Shown: positions 34,840 through 43,964, numbered from the stretch's first letter. The stretch is 64,000 bases of DNA from Erythrobacter sp. (GCA_029937545.1 JAPYPR010000001.1:219645-283644); one strand, 5' to 3'. Made by a program: numbers and translations. Notes: generated by a model from the sequence alone, not told the origin.

Positions 34840-37800
34840 ATGCGGCGGCCAACATTGATGTCGCGCAAGCGCGGCCGATGCAGATCCCTCTCGGCGAGCG
34901 CCTCGATCGCGGCTTCGCAGACACGCTGCTGCCGGTCTATGCCGACTTGCGGGAGGAAATCCTCGCCTATGCGGGAGAGCGAGGCGACGCTTTGCCAGCT
35001 GCTCGCCACGCGACGGTCCTTGCCGATTTCTGCCTCTTGCAGCGCGACGAGATCACCCGGCTGGGCAAGGCGGAAGAGCGGTTCCAGTCGCGCTTTGCCA
35101 GTGCGCTCGACGCGGCCGAGCAACGGGCGGCGATCCTCGACTTTGCCCGGGCGCTCGGTTCGCGTGGCCGTCAGATCAGGCGCGACGAGCAGGCCACGCA
35201 GGACTTTTTCGATGCCGATGCGGTGGTGGAGCGCTTCTCCAAACGGCTAGGCGAGCGCGAGCGTGTGCTGGCCTTCGCGCTGGAGCGGTTGGGATGGGTC
35301 GCCGGTGAAGCGGTCGGTTACGATCTCGCGCTGACCGAGGGCGAGACGATGACCGAGATCTTCGAGGTCCTCCTGCCCGCCATGCGCAATTGGCATGGGG
35401 ATGCGCGCATCAGACTGGCAGCCCATGCTTGCATGCGGCGCATTGCCGAGAACCTGCCGCCGAGGGCCGGGGGCCTATGGCTCGATGCCGTTCTCAGTGC
35501 GACGCGCCGCGCCTGTCTCGATCTTTCCGAAGACGTCTGGACCCAGTGCGAGGCATTCGACGCGATGTTCGCGCTTTCGCCGCATACCGTACATTCGCTC
35601 GTCGAGCGGCGGCTGGCAGTCGATCTCGAAACGAAAGCGCCGGTGCAGCGGGATGGCGAGGTTTTCGTTCGCCGCCACCTCGTCCGGCGAATCGGGCGCC
35701 TCCTCCACATTTCGAACCGCTTGCAGAAGGCCTTCGACATTCTCTGCAACGACCCCGACGGCGCCGTGCGGCAGGTGGTTGCCGAATGCCTCCCCATCCT
35801 GCCTCCTGGCCGCGCTGCGCAGGCTGCCAAGGCCCTGCTGCGTGACAAGGATGCCCAAGTCCGTGCCGCGCTCTTCGCTGCGCCTGCCGCCAATCTCGAA
35901 GCGCTCAGCGCGAACCTCTATCTGCGGGCGATCGCATCGACCCTGAAGCGCGACGACGACGAATTCGTCCTGCGGATCGCGCTGGAAGCCTGCGCCGATA
36001 TCGCGCAGCATGCCGCAAGCGACGCGGGCGATGCACCGGCGGCACTGGTCGGACAATTGCTTGGCGCCGTCGAGGGGCTCCGGGATCGGAACCCCTCGCC
36101 GAAGTTGTGGCGCTGGAGCGACGAGGTGCGTGAGCGCATCTGGTTCTGGACCGATCCCGAGGCGCGCGAGATCGGCCGCCATCTGGCCGAAACGGTCCAT
36201 CCGATGCGCGAAGGAGCAGTGCGGAGGATTCCGGCTCTGCGCAGTTGGCTGGCCGAGGATGAGGACAAGGTCGGCCGGGTGATGGCGGTGCTGGCGCAGC
36301 GGGATTTCGGCCTTGCGCTGAAATCCGGCCTGATGCCGTCGATCCAGCGCGGGGAATATTTCCGCCGCCGCGCGTGGCGGATGCTGTTCGAGGGCCGGCA
36401 CAGCGCCACCGACAAGCGCCAGGCGTTCCATCACACCAAGGGCCGCCATTATCACGGCAGTCTGATCGCGCCGAGCGCGCGGATGGCCGAACTCGCCCCG
36501 ACCAAGGTGCCGGGCGAACCGCTGTTCGAAAGCGGCGAGGGTGGCTGGCGCAATTACCTCCCACTGGTCGACCAGGTGCTATCGGCGCTCGACCGCGGCG
36601 GCACGACCAGGATCTTCACCAGCGCTGGGATCACCGAAATAATCGCACCTGCCGGGATTTCCGCCCGGATGAAGGCTTTCTGGAAGGTCACGCGCAGCTT
36701 TCCCGACCTGGCGAGCCTGCGGAATCGCGATCCCGAGGCATACATAGCCAGACTCCGCCATCTCGGCCTCGACCTTGTCTTTCGTGCGTATGACGACGCG
36801 GCGGGCACACCGACGCCGCATATTGTCAAGCTTTACAGCGCCGGCGGCATCTTCGCGGCGCTGCCGATCTTCTGGGACCGCGCATCGGCCTATGTTTCGA
36901 CCGTCTTTGCCAACAATCTCGTCGAGCTAGGTGTTTTCGTGGTGCTGGCGAGCGCCTGGTTTCTCGGACGGCACATATGGCTCGGCTGGCAGGCGCGGCG
37001 GCTGCGCGACGGGCTGTCTCTGGTGCTCGGTGGCTGGGGGACCCGCGGGAAATCGGGGACGGAACGGCTGAAGGCGGGCCTGATCAATGCGCTCGGCCCG
37101 TCGATCGTGTCCAAGACGACCGGCTGCGAGGCGATGTTCCTGCTCGGCAATCCATATGGCGAACTGACCGAGATGTTCCTGTTCCGCCCTTACGACAAGG
37201 CGACGATTTGGGAACAATTCAACCTGCTCAAGATCTCGCGCGGGCTGAAAGCACGCGTGTTCCTGTGGGAATGCATGGGGCTCAACCCCTCCTATGTCCG
37301 CGTGCTGCAGCAGGACTGGATGCGCGACGATATCGGGACCATCACCAACACCTATCCCGACCACGAGGATGTGCAGGGCCCCGCCGGGCGCAATATTCCC
37401 GAGGTCATGTGCGAATTCATCCCGCACAATTCGACGCTGCTGACGACCGAGGAGGAAATGCTGCCGATCCTGGCCGAGGGCGCAGACAAGGTTGGCACGC
37501 GCATGCGCTCGGTCGGCTGGAAAGAAGCCGGGTTGATTCACAAGAACCTGCTCGACCGGTTTCCCTACGAAGAGCACCCGTTCAACATTGCGCTGGTCAC
37601 CGCCATGGGCGACGAGCTGGGCCTGGAGCCCGATTTCTGCGTCAAGGAAATGTCCGACCGCGTGGTGGCCGACCTAGGCGTGCTCAAGACCTATCCGCGC
37701 GCGGAAATAGATGGGCGCAGCCTGCAGTTCGTCATGGGCATGTCGGCCAACGAACGCTTCGGCGCGATGGGCAACTGGACGCGCATGGGCTTCGCCGATC

Positions 37801-38993
37801 ACGACCTCGAGAAGGACCCGGAGATTTTCGTCACGACCGTGGTCAACAACCGTGCCGACCGCGTACCGCGCAGCCGCGTCTTCGCGCGTATGCTGGTGCG
37901 GGATGTGGCTGCCGACCGGCATTTCCTGATCGGGAGCAATATCGAAGGCCTGCTCGGCTTTATCGAGGAGGAGTGGGCGGACTATGCGGCGTCGCTGAGC
38001 CTCGTTGCCAAGGATGTCGAGCCGCTTGTGCACCTGCGCGCATTGGCCCGCCATCAGCGCATCCCACTCAGCCAAAATGCGCTCGACGGCTTGCTTACGG
38101 CGATGCTTGCCCCGCAAACGCATAAGTTGGCGCCGCAAGACGCGATTGCAGCCGCCAAGGCAAGCAAACTGCGGGAGGCTCTGGCGAACGTCGATCACGC
38201 CGACGCTATCCTCGCGCACTACGAAGCGATGGCAGCGTTGCACCGGGAGTATCTCGCTATCGAGGAAGCCGTGGCGGGCGGCGGCGATGCGGCAGCGCAG
38301 GATCGGGCGCTGCGCGCATTGTTGCATAAGGCCTTTCACGCAAAGCTGGTTCCGGTGCGCGACTATTACATGCAAGGCGAGGCGATTGTTCGTCTGGTAG
38401 CCGCCAACACTCCGCCAGGCCTACGCAACCGCATCATGGGCATGCAGAACATTAAGGGCACAGGGCTCGACTGGGTCTATCGCTGGCAGGCGTGGGAGGC
38501 GGCCTGGAAAGCGTGTCAGCAGCTGCGGGAGGAAGACCCGGCTATGGTCGAGCGCGGCTATCGCATGCTCGCCAGCTTCCACGAATTCGGTGTCCTGAGC
38601 GAAGCGGAATTGCGCGCCGTGTTGGCCGAGTTGCGCGGGCAGGGCATGCAGGCAGCGCTCTCTGCCGCGCAATGCGATGTGCTCGAGGCGCGCCTCGACG
38701 AGCAGATGGAGAAGCTGTCCGGCCTGTCGATCGAAACCGGCGGCGGGGAGGGGGCGTCCGGCGGCCAACTGGCCAAGATCGGTTCCGGCCTCGTCACGAC
38801 GGTGGAGGCATTTATCGATGCAAGCGATGCGGTGCGCCGGCGCAAAGCGTCCGATCGTATTTACGCCTCGCTGATTGCCGAGCAGATCTCCAACCAGCGC
38901 GCTGCCGCGGAGTTGAAGGAGCTGACGTCACGACAGAAGGGTGGCTGGCTCGCCAAGTCGATCAGGGCACGGCGGGAGCGCCGCGCGGCGTAG
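34836..38993 (+). CDS. HEAT-repeat/transmembrane/CapB-PgsB-type amide ligase fusion
   Basis: The protein has 1385 residues. Roughly residues 1-560 are helical, with HEAT-like pairs (..DARIRLAAHACMRRIAENL.., ..DPDGAVRQVVAECLPILP.., ..DKDAQVRAALFAAP..). A membrane segment lies near 695-715 (VELGVFVVLASAWFLG). From about 725 a Mur-ligase-like CapB/PgsB domain follows: P-loop GTRGKSGT (Lys739), CEAMFLLGNPYGE, WECMGLNPSYVRVLQ and ITNTYPDHEDVQG. The C-terminal 300 residues are helical and unassigned. Canonical PgsB/CapB is about 400 residues and begins near the membrane segment. I infer ATP-dependent amide-bond ligation, probably of glutamate. The substrate is not proven. Confidence 0.82.
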   Translation: MNAAANIDVAQARPMQIPLGERLDRGFADTLLPVYADLREEILAYAGERGDALPAARHATVLADFCLLQRDEITRLGKAEERFQSRFASALDAAEQRAAILDFARALGSRGRQIRRDEQATQDFFDADAVVERFSKRLGERERVLAFALERLGWVAGEAVGYDLALTEGETMTEIFEVLLPAMRNWHGDARIRLAAHACMRRIAENLPPRAGGLWLDAVLSATRRACLDLSEDVWTQCEAFDAMFALSPHTVHSLVERRLAVDLETKAPVQRDGEVFVRRHLVRRIGRLLHISNRLQKAFDILCNDPDGAVRQVVAECLPILPPGRAAQAAKALLRDKDAQVRAALFAAPAANLEALSANLYLRAIASTLKRDDDEFVLRIALEACADIAQHAASDAGDAPAALVGQLLGAVEGLRDRNPSPKLWRWSDEVRERIWFWTDPEAREIGRHLAETVHPMREGAVRRIPALRSWLAEDEDKVGRVMAVLAQRDFGLALKSGLMPSIQRGEYFRRRAWRMLFEGRHSATDKRQAFHHTKGRHYHGSLIAPSARMAELAPTKVPGEPLFESGEGGWRNYLPLVDQVLSALDRGGTTRIFTSAGITEIIAPAGISARMKAFWKVTRSFPDLASLRNRDPEAYIARLRHLGLDLVFRAYDDAAGTPTPHIVKLYSAGGIFAALPIFWDRASAYVSTVFANNLVELGVFVVLASAWFLGRHIWLGWQARRLRDGLSLVLGGWGTRGKSGTERLKAGLINALGPSIVSKTTGCEAMFLLGNPYGELTEMFLFRPYDKATIWEQFNLLKISRGLKARVFLWECMGLNPSYVRVLQQDWMRDDIGTITNTYPDHEDVQGPAGRNIPEVMCEFIPHNSTLLTTEEEMLPILAEGADKVGTRMRSVGWKEAGLIHKNLLDRFPYEEHPFNIALVTAMGDELGLEPDFCVKEMSDRVVADLGVLKTYPRAEIDGRSLQFVMGMSANERFGAMGNWTRMGFADHDLEKDPEIFVTTVVNNRADRVPRSRVFARMLVRDVAADRHFLIGSNIEGLLGFIEEEWADYAASLSLVAKDVEPLVHLRALARHQRIPLSQNALDGLLTAMLAPQTHKLAPQDAIAAAKASKLREALANVDHADAILAHYEAMAALHREYLAIEEAVAGGGDAAAQDRALRALLHKAFHAKLVPVRDYYMQGEAIVRLVAANTPPGLRNRIMGMQNIKGTGLDWVYRWQAWEAAWKACQQLREEDPAMVERGYRMLASFHEFGVLSEAELRAVLAELRGQGMQAALSAAQCDVLEARLDEQMEKLSGLSIETGGGEGASGGQLAKIGSGLVTTVEAFIDASDAVRRRKASDRIYASLIAEQISNQRAAAELKELTSRQKGGWLAKSIRARRERRAA

Positions 38994-39119
38994 GCAGAAG
39001 CCGGGGCGGTAGTGCGATGACGAGGCGTCTCGCTCGGCGAAAACGTCTTACTCGCTGCGAATCTAGCGATTTGCTGCCAGGTAAGGTGGCCTGCCAACCC
39101 ATAGCCATGAGTGGCGGCG

Positions 39120-40055
39120 TTAGAAGCGGTAACCGACAACGAGGCCGAACCTCGCGCCATCCATAGCGTAGCGAGAATCGTTCGAGTCCCTGACACGGTA
39201 TTCGGCGCTGGCGCGGGCATAGGGGCCGCGGTTCCAGTGGCCGTAGGACAGGTCGACTGCCGGTGCGACATAGCTGTCTTCGCGCAAAGACCGACCGGGA
39301 TCTCCACGCGCAATGCGGCCAGCGTAGTCCCATTCGCGATATTCGATCGATGGGCGAACCCTCAGCATCCGCGTGACAGGCTGGCTGTATTTGACCCGCA
39401 AGACGCGGCGATCATAGCTGCGGCGCTCTTCGTCTTCGCTGGTCATCTTCTCGACGCGCGCGTCGAAGCGTAGCCAGTGATAGGAGCCGAAGCGGCGATT
39501 GTATTGGGCAGCCGCACGGTAGCCTTCGCCGGTTCCGGCGCGGGTCGTGTCATATTCGCGCTGGCGATAATCCGCTTCGACGCGAACACGGTCGTTGCCT
39601 TTCGACCATTCGACCCGCGCAGCGATGGATGTCTGATCGGCGCTGAACGCCTCCAGCACGGCGATATTCTCAATCCTACGCGCGCGGAGCCTTACCGTCA
39701 CGGTTTCCGATACTTCGTGTTCGACGCTCGCCGAAACGCCGTAGCTCGTCAGCGTGTCGCGATTGAGGCCTTCGTAGTCGAAGACCCCCGCATCCACCTC
39801 GATTCGGGCCGTCGTCCGCGGGCTCAGGCTCCAGTCAAGCGCAAGATCGCCGCGAATGCCGTATCCCGAGCTGTCGAATTCGTCGCCGTCCTCGATCATG
39901 ATGTCCGACTGGATACCGATGACTTCAACCCGCGCCTCGACCTCGACAGGATCGCCATTCTGGGCGGTGGCGGGTGTGGCAACAATCGCGAGCGTTGCGA
40001 AGAACAGAAGCCCGATGGCTTGGCTGAGATGCTGGAGGATCCTTGCGCGCGTCAC
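39120..40055 (-). CDS. Outer-membrane beta-barrel protein
   Basis: The protein has 311 residues with a signal peptide ending ATPATAQ. The mature chain is almost wholly alternating amphipathic strands (DLALDWSLSPRTTARIEVDAG, VTVRLRARRIENIAVLEA, WLRFDARVEKM, RVRPSIEYREWDY) and ends in Phe (VVGYRF), the barrel-assembly C-terminal signature. No named family is evident. It starts one base after the receiver-Hpt gene stop, on the same strand, and converges on the ligase operon. It could be the outer-membrane exit for the polymer, which is inference. Confidence 0.78.
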   Translation of the reverse strand: MTRARILQHLSQAIGLLFFATLAIVATPATAQNGDPVEVEARVEVIGIQSDIMIEDGDEFDSSGYGIRGDLALDWSLSPRTTARIEVDAGVFDYEGLNRDTLTSYGVSASVEHEVSETVTVRLRARRIENIAVLEAFSADQTSIAARVEWSKGNDRVRVEADYRQREYDTTRAGTGEGYRAAAQYNRRFGSYHWLRFDARVEKMTSEDEERRSYDRRVLRVKYSQPVTRMLRVRPSIEYREWDYAGRIARGDPGRSLREDSYVAPAVDLSYGHWNRGPYARASAEYRVRDSNDSRYAMDGARFGLVVGYRF

Positions 40056-40823
40056 TTAAAGCTCTGCCTTCAAAGCGTTTCTTGCATCTTTGAGCACTGG
40101 TTTCACATCCTCCCCGGCGAAGAATGCGGCAAGCAGCGCCACTTCCTGGTTGCGCGCTACCTCGCCCAGCCGGGGTTGGCCGAAAGAGCCCGCGGTGCCG
40201 GCAAGTTGGTGCAGCAAATTGCGCAGATCCATCACGAGCGCCTCGTCGATATCGGTACATTCGAGTGCGTCGTCGATCTGCTGGAGCAGTCCAATGGTGC
40301 GATCGTCGAAGCGCAATTTAAGCGCCTCAAGAGCGGCGCTGCGCTTGCGCTGAGGCGTGCTGCGGGTCCGGTGCCCCCAGGCCCTCAACGTAGCGCGGAG
40401 ATCGTCGAGCGCGACGGGCTTTTCGAGATAGGCCTGCATGCCCGCTGCGCGGTATGTACGCACTTCGTCGAGATCGGTTGCGGCCGTGACGGCGATGATT
40501 GGCAGATATTCGGCGTCATATCCTTCCGCGCGCAACCGTCTGGCGGTCTCCACACCATCCAGAATCGGCATATTCACGTCGAGCAGCAGCATCGAGTAGG
40601 GCGTGGCAGCATCTTCCGCTGTCTTGATCATGGAGATGGCCTCCACGCCATTGACCGCGTGATCCATCTGTACCGAAAGATGGCGTGTCATCGCCATAAG
40701 CACATCGGCGCTGATCTGCGTATCTTCGGCCAGCAACACGCGCAGCGCAGCAGCGGACCCGTCGGGCGTTTCGCCCTTCGAAGCTCGTTTGTTGGTCCAG
40801 CTGGCGGATTTCGGCTCGTACAC
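40056..40823 (-). CDS. Receiver-Hpt phosphorelay protein
   Basis: In this 255-residue protein, residues about 27-150 are a receiver (LLAEDTQ, phospho-acceptor Asp82 in LLDVNMPILDG, VTAATD, lysine in YLEKPV). Residues about 165-255 are an Hpt domain with its histidine in LLHQLAGTAGSFG (His205). Such proteins relay phosphate from hybrid kinases to other receivers. The kinase-like sensor at 27800 lacks its histidine, so this Hpt may supply phosphate to the lone receiver at 30385. It is co-transcribed with the outer-membrane barrel gene. Confidence 0.88.
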   Translation of the reverse strand: MYEPKSASWTNKRASKGETPDGSAAALRVLLAEDTQISADVLMAMTRHLSVQMDHAVNGVEAISMIKTAEDAATPYSMLLLDVNMPILDGVETARRLRAEGYDAEYLPIIAVTAATDLDEVRTYRAAGMQAYLEKPVALDDLRATLRAWGHRTRSTPQRKRSAALEALKLRFDDRTIGLLQQIDDALECTDIDEALVMDLRNLLHQLAGTAGSFGQPRLGEVARNQEVALLAAFFAGEDVKPVLKDARNALKAEL

Positions 40824-40844
40824 GCCGTCGCTATCGCAGGATAT

Positions 40845-40862
40845 GGTTAAACGAGCGCTAAC
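40845..40862 (-). promoter_or_regulatory. CtrA-like box upstream of the receiver-Hpt/barrel operon
   Basis: On the minus strand this reads GTTAG-N7-TTAACC. On the plus strand GGTTAA (40845-40850) and CTAAC (40858-40862) are separated by 7 bases. It is one base off the TTAA-N7-TTAA CtrA consensus and lies 22 bases upstream of the gene start. Confidence 0.4.
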
Positions 40863-40893
40863 GGTAAGTGCGTATGGCAGATTTCCCGCGGAG

Positions 40894-41298
40894 TTATCCG
40901 GCTTTCATGCGCTCCAACTGTGCCGCCATCTGCTCCCACACCTTGTTCACTGCTTTCAGTGGGCGCACCATCACTTTGAAATCGACGATTTTACCCTCTT
41001 CGTCGAAGCGGATGAGATCGATGCCGTTTACGTGGATGCCGTCCATCTCGGTCGTGAATTCAAGCATCGCATTGTCGCCGTCGACCAGTTCCCGAACATA
41101 TTCGAAGCTGTCGTTGCCCAGCGTATCGCCCGCTGCCGAGAGATAAGCGACCACGATCGCCTGACCCCGCTGTGGCGCATGCACGACGGGGGAGTGGAAC
41201 ACGGCGTCCTCGTGGATCATGGCGGCGAGTTCTTCGGGCTTGCTACCGCCCTCGATCACGCGATGCCAATTGGCCAGACCGGTTCTTGCGGAACTCAT
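40894..41298 (-). CDS. SnoaL-like (NTF2 superfamily) protein
   Basis: This 134-residue single-domain protein has a SnoaL/ketosteroid-isomerase-like pattern: AAMIHEDAVFHSPVVHAPQRGQ, LVDGDNAMLEFTTEMDG and VNGIDLIRFDEEGKIVDFKVMVRPL. The cone-shaped fold often hydrolyses, isomerises or binds small molecules. Function here is unknown. Its ATG overlaps the stop of the upstream glutamate-synthase-like gene, so the two are co-translated. Confidence 0.8.
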   Translation of the reverse strand: MSSARTGLANWHRVIEGGSKPEELAAMIHEDAVFHSPVVHAPQRGQAIVVAYLSAAGDTLGNDSFEYVRELVDGDNAMLEFTTEMDGIHVNGIDLIRFDEEGKIVDFKVMVRPLKAVNKVWEQMAAQLERMKAG

Positions 41299-42884
41299 TG
41301 TGCCCTCCTGAAGCTATCGGCCCGGGCTGCGTGCCAGTGCCGCGCATAGGCAGTGGAATCGGGATCCTCGAGCAGTTCTCCGGGCTCGAGAAAGGTGTAG
41401 ATCCGGTCGATGGCATCGGAGCGCGCTCCGTTCAAGCGCTCGCGCATATCCTGTGGCGTGATCTCCCACGGGCTGGACAGACCCATGGCGACAACGATTT
41501 CCCGCAGGGAGTGGAGGGTCTGCTTCTGGAAGCGGGCGACACGCGGCCCTTTGTCTTCGACCATCAGGCCGCGCTGGCGCCAGGCTTCCTGCGTCGCCAC
41601 GCCGGTGGGACAGGTCCCCTTGTGGCAGTTCATCGATTGGACACAGCCAAGCGCGAACATGAAAGGGCGGGCGGCATTGCACCAGTCGGCGCCCATCGCG
41701 AAGGCCTTGGCCATCTGCGCGCCGGAATAAATTTTGCCCGATGCCGCTATCTTGACTTTGGTTTTGAGATTCAGGCCTATCAGCATGTTGCGGACCATAA
41801 TTTGCCCTTCGCGTAGCGGCATTCCCACCGAATTGGACAATTCCAGTGGGGCTGCCCCGGTCCCACCTTCCGCGCCATCAACGGTGATGAAATCGGGATG
41901 CATACCAGTTTCGAGCATCGCCTTGCCCATTGCGAAAAGTTCGTGTGGCTGACCAACACACAGTTTGATTCCGACCGGCTTGCCGCCGGACAGCTCACGG
42001 AGTTCCGAAACGAATTGCAGCATTTCGATGGGCGTGGAGAAGGCGGGATGCGCGGCGGGAGAAGTGACCGTGACCCCAACGGGAACGCCGCGAGCCTCGG
42101 CGATTTCCGGCGTGACCTTGGCGGCGGGAAGCACGCCGCCGTGCCCCGGCTTTGCGCCTTGGCTCAATTTGAGCTCGATCATCTTGACCTGGTCGTCGGC
42201 AGAGCGGTCGCGAAATTGTTCGGGATCGAAATTGCCATCGGGCTTGCGTGCCCCGAAATAGCCGCTGCCCAATTCCCAGATCAGGTCGCCGCCGTGCGAG
42301 CGGTGGTACTTGCTGATCGAACCTTCGCCCGTGTTATGCGCGAAATCGCCCATCGCAGCGCCGACGTTGAGCGCTTCGATGGCCTTGGCGGATAGCGAAC
42401 CGAAGCTCATCGCCGAGATATTGAGTATCGCGGTAGAGTAGGGCCTGGCGCAGGTGTCCTCGCCGACCGTCAGCCGCCAGGATACGGGCGCATAGGCTTT
42501 CGGCGCAATCGAGTGGCTCAGCCATTCGTACTCGTCCGAATAGACTTCGTACTCCGTGCCCATGGGGTGCGAATCGAGGTCGCCCTTTGCGCGCGCATAG
42601 ACGAGCGCGCGCGCCTGATGGTTGAAGGGGCGCCCTTCGAGATCGCTTTCGACGATATAGGCTTGAGCGAAAGGGCGGAGGTCTTCCATCAGCCAGCGGA
42701 CGCGGGCCACAAGCGGATAATTCCGTCTAAGTGTATGATCGTTCTGGAAAAAATCCCACAGCGCAATGGCGACGAGCGGAACAAGCGGCACCAGCGCCCA
42801 CCGCACCGGTTCCCAGAGCCATGCCGCCGCGCACAGCACCAGCAAGAGCCCCGGGATGATATAGCGAAACGGAAGGCGCTCCAC
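41295..42884 (-). CDS. FMN-binding glutamate synthase family protein
   Basis: This 529-residue protein has two N-terminal membrane segments (about 8-45), followed by the FMN/Fe-S central domain of the glutamate synthase large subunit: EGSISKYHRSHGGDLIWELGSGYFG, GAKPGHGGVLP, KLCVGQPHE, TVDGAEGGTGAAP and the 3Fe-4S cysteines in CVQSMNCHKGTCP. It lacks the glutaminase and NADPH-binding parts of real GOGAT, so it is an oxidoreductase of unknown substrate (GltB2-like, membrane-attached). It starts with GTG 3 bases after the dienelactone hydrolase gene. Confidence 0.87.
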   Translation of the reverse strand: MERLPFRYIIPGLLLVLCAAAWLWEPVRWALVPLVPLVAIALWDFFQNDHTLRRNYPLVARVRWLMEDLRPFAQAYIVESDLEGRPFNHQARALVYARAKGDLDSHPMGTEYEVYSDEYEWLSHSIAPKAYAPVSWRLTVGEDTCARPYSTAILNISAMSFGSLSAKAIEALNVGAAMGDFAHNTGEGSISKYHRSHGGDLIWELGSGYFGARKPDGNFDPEQFRDRSADDQVKMIELKLSQGAKPGHGGVLPAAKVTPEIAEARGVPVGVTVTSPAAHPAFSTPIEMLQFVSELRELSGGKPVGIKLCVGQPHELFAMGKAMLETGMHPDFITVDGAEGGTGAAPLELSNSVGMPLREGQIMVRNMLIGLNLKTKVKIAASGKIYSGAQMAKAFAMGADWCNAARPFMFALGCVQSMNCHKGTCPTGVATQEAWRQRGLMVEDKGPRVARFQKQTLHSLREIVVAMGLSSPWEITPQDMRERLNGARSDAIDRIYTFLEPGELLEDPDSTAYARHWHAARADSFRRAQ

Positions 42885-42887
42885 GCG

Positions 42888-43586
42888 TCAGCCGAGATGC
42901 TCGGTGAAGAACTCTGCCGTGCGGCTGTCCGCGAGCTGCGCCGCCTCTTCGGAGCGGCGTTCGCCGAATTCGGTGGCAAAACCGTGGTCGAGGCCTTCGT
43001 AATCGTAGAGCGTGACCTGCGGATGGTCGTCCAGCCCTTCGTGCATGGCTTTTTGCGTATCCTTGTCGACGAAGCCGTCCTCTGTCGGGATGTGCAGCAT
43101 CAACGGGTTGGCAATGGCATGCTTTTCGCCGAGCAAGCCGTCGATCCCGACGCCGTAATAGCCGACCGTCGCATCGACATCGGTGCGCGCTGCGGTCATG
43201 TAGGCGAGCCGGCCCCCAAGGCAGTATCCCACCGCACCGACTTTCGCGACGCCTTCGGTTTCGCGGATGTAGTGGATCGTCGCCTCGATATCGCGGATGC
43301 CCTGATCCTGATCGAACTTGCCCATTAGGTCGAGCGCCCGCTGGAATTCGGGCTTGATGTCGGGATCGAGCTCGATGCCCGGTTCAAGGCGCCAGAACAG
43401 GTCCGGCGCAACGGCAAGATAGCCATCCTCGGCCAGCTTGTCGCATTTGCGGCGGATACCGGCATTGATGCCGAAGATTTCCTGGATGACGAGGATTGCT
43501 GCCTTCGCAGTGCCGGAGGGACGGGCGACGTAACCTTTGAAACTATCGTCGCCGGTAAGGGTGGAAATCTGGACGGTCTCGCTCAT
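42888..43586 (-). CDS. Dienelactone hydrolase family protein
   Basis: This 232-residue alpha/beta-hydrolase has the dienelactone-hydrolase nucleophile cysteine in GYCLGGRLAY, an acid in EDGFVD and histidine in GLDHGFA. GYVARPSG and VIQEIFGINAGIR match the family N-terminus. It hydrolyses dienelactone or related esters. The real substrate is not indicated, as no aromatic degradation genes are near. ATG 43586 follows AGGAG. It leads the three-gene leftward unit with the glutamate-synthase-like and SnoaL-like genes. Confidence 0.9.
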   Translation of the reverse strand: MSETVQISTLTGDDSFKGYVARPSGTAKAAILVIQEIFGINAGIRRKCDKLAEDGYLAVAPDLFWRLEPGIELDPDIKPEFQRALDLMGKFDQDQGIRDIEATIHYIRETEGVAKVGAVGYCLGGRLAYMTAARTDVDATVGYYGVGIDGLLGEKHAIANPLMLHIPTEDGFVDKDTQKAMHEGLDDHPQVTLYDYEGLDHGFATEFGERRSEEAAQLADSRTAEFFTEHLG

Positions 43587-43681
43587 GCGTGGCATCTCCT
43601 CTGGTGTTTCGGGCTTAGCGCTTGCCTCGCAGGCTTGGCAAACCCAGATAGGGGGTACAGCGCCATAACGGAGGAAGCGCC

Positions 43682-43948
43682 ATGAAGGTCCATATCGAAA
43701 TCGATTGCACCCCCGAAGAGGCGCGGAGCTTCATGGGTCTGCCCGATGTGGGGAAGGCCAATGCAGTCTATGTCGACATGATGTCGAAGGCGATGAAGGG
43801 CGTCTCCAGCACCGACCAGTTGCAGGAATATGCCAAGCAGCTTGCCCCGATGGGCCAAGCCGGCTTCAAGCTGTTCCAGAGCTTCATGGAAGGAGCCAAT
43901 TCGGCGCGAACGGTGTCTCCGGCGGACAAACCGGCGAAAGAAGACTGA
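43682..43948 (+). CDS. DUF6489-like small protein
   Basis: This 88-residue protein begins MKVHIEIDCTPEEARSFMGLPDV and includes LQEYAKQLAPMGQAGFKLFQSF. I believe it matches the alphaproteobacterial DUF6489 family, of unknown function, but the family number is from memory. There is no signal or membrane segment. GGAGG precedes the ATG. It lies 16 bases upstream of mnmE and is divergent from the dienelactone hydrolase gene. Confidence 0.7.
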   Translation: MKVHIEIDCTPEEARSFMGLPDVGKANAVYVDMMSKAMKGVSSTDQLQEYAKQLAPMGQAGFKLFQSFMEGANSARTVSPADKPAKED

Positions 43949-43964
43949 TTCTCCTGAAATCTCG

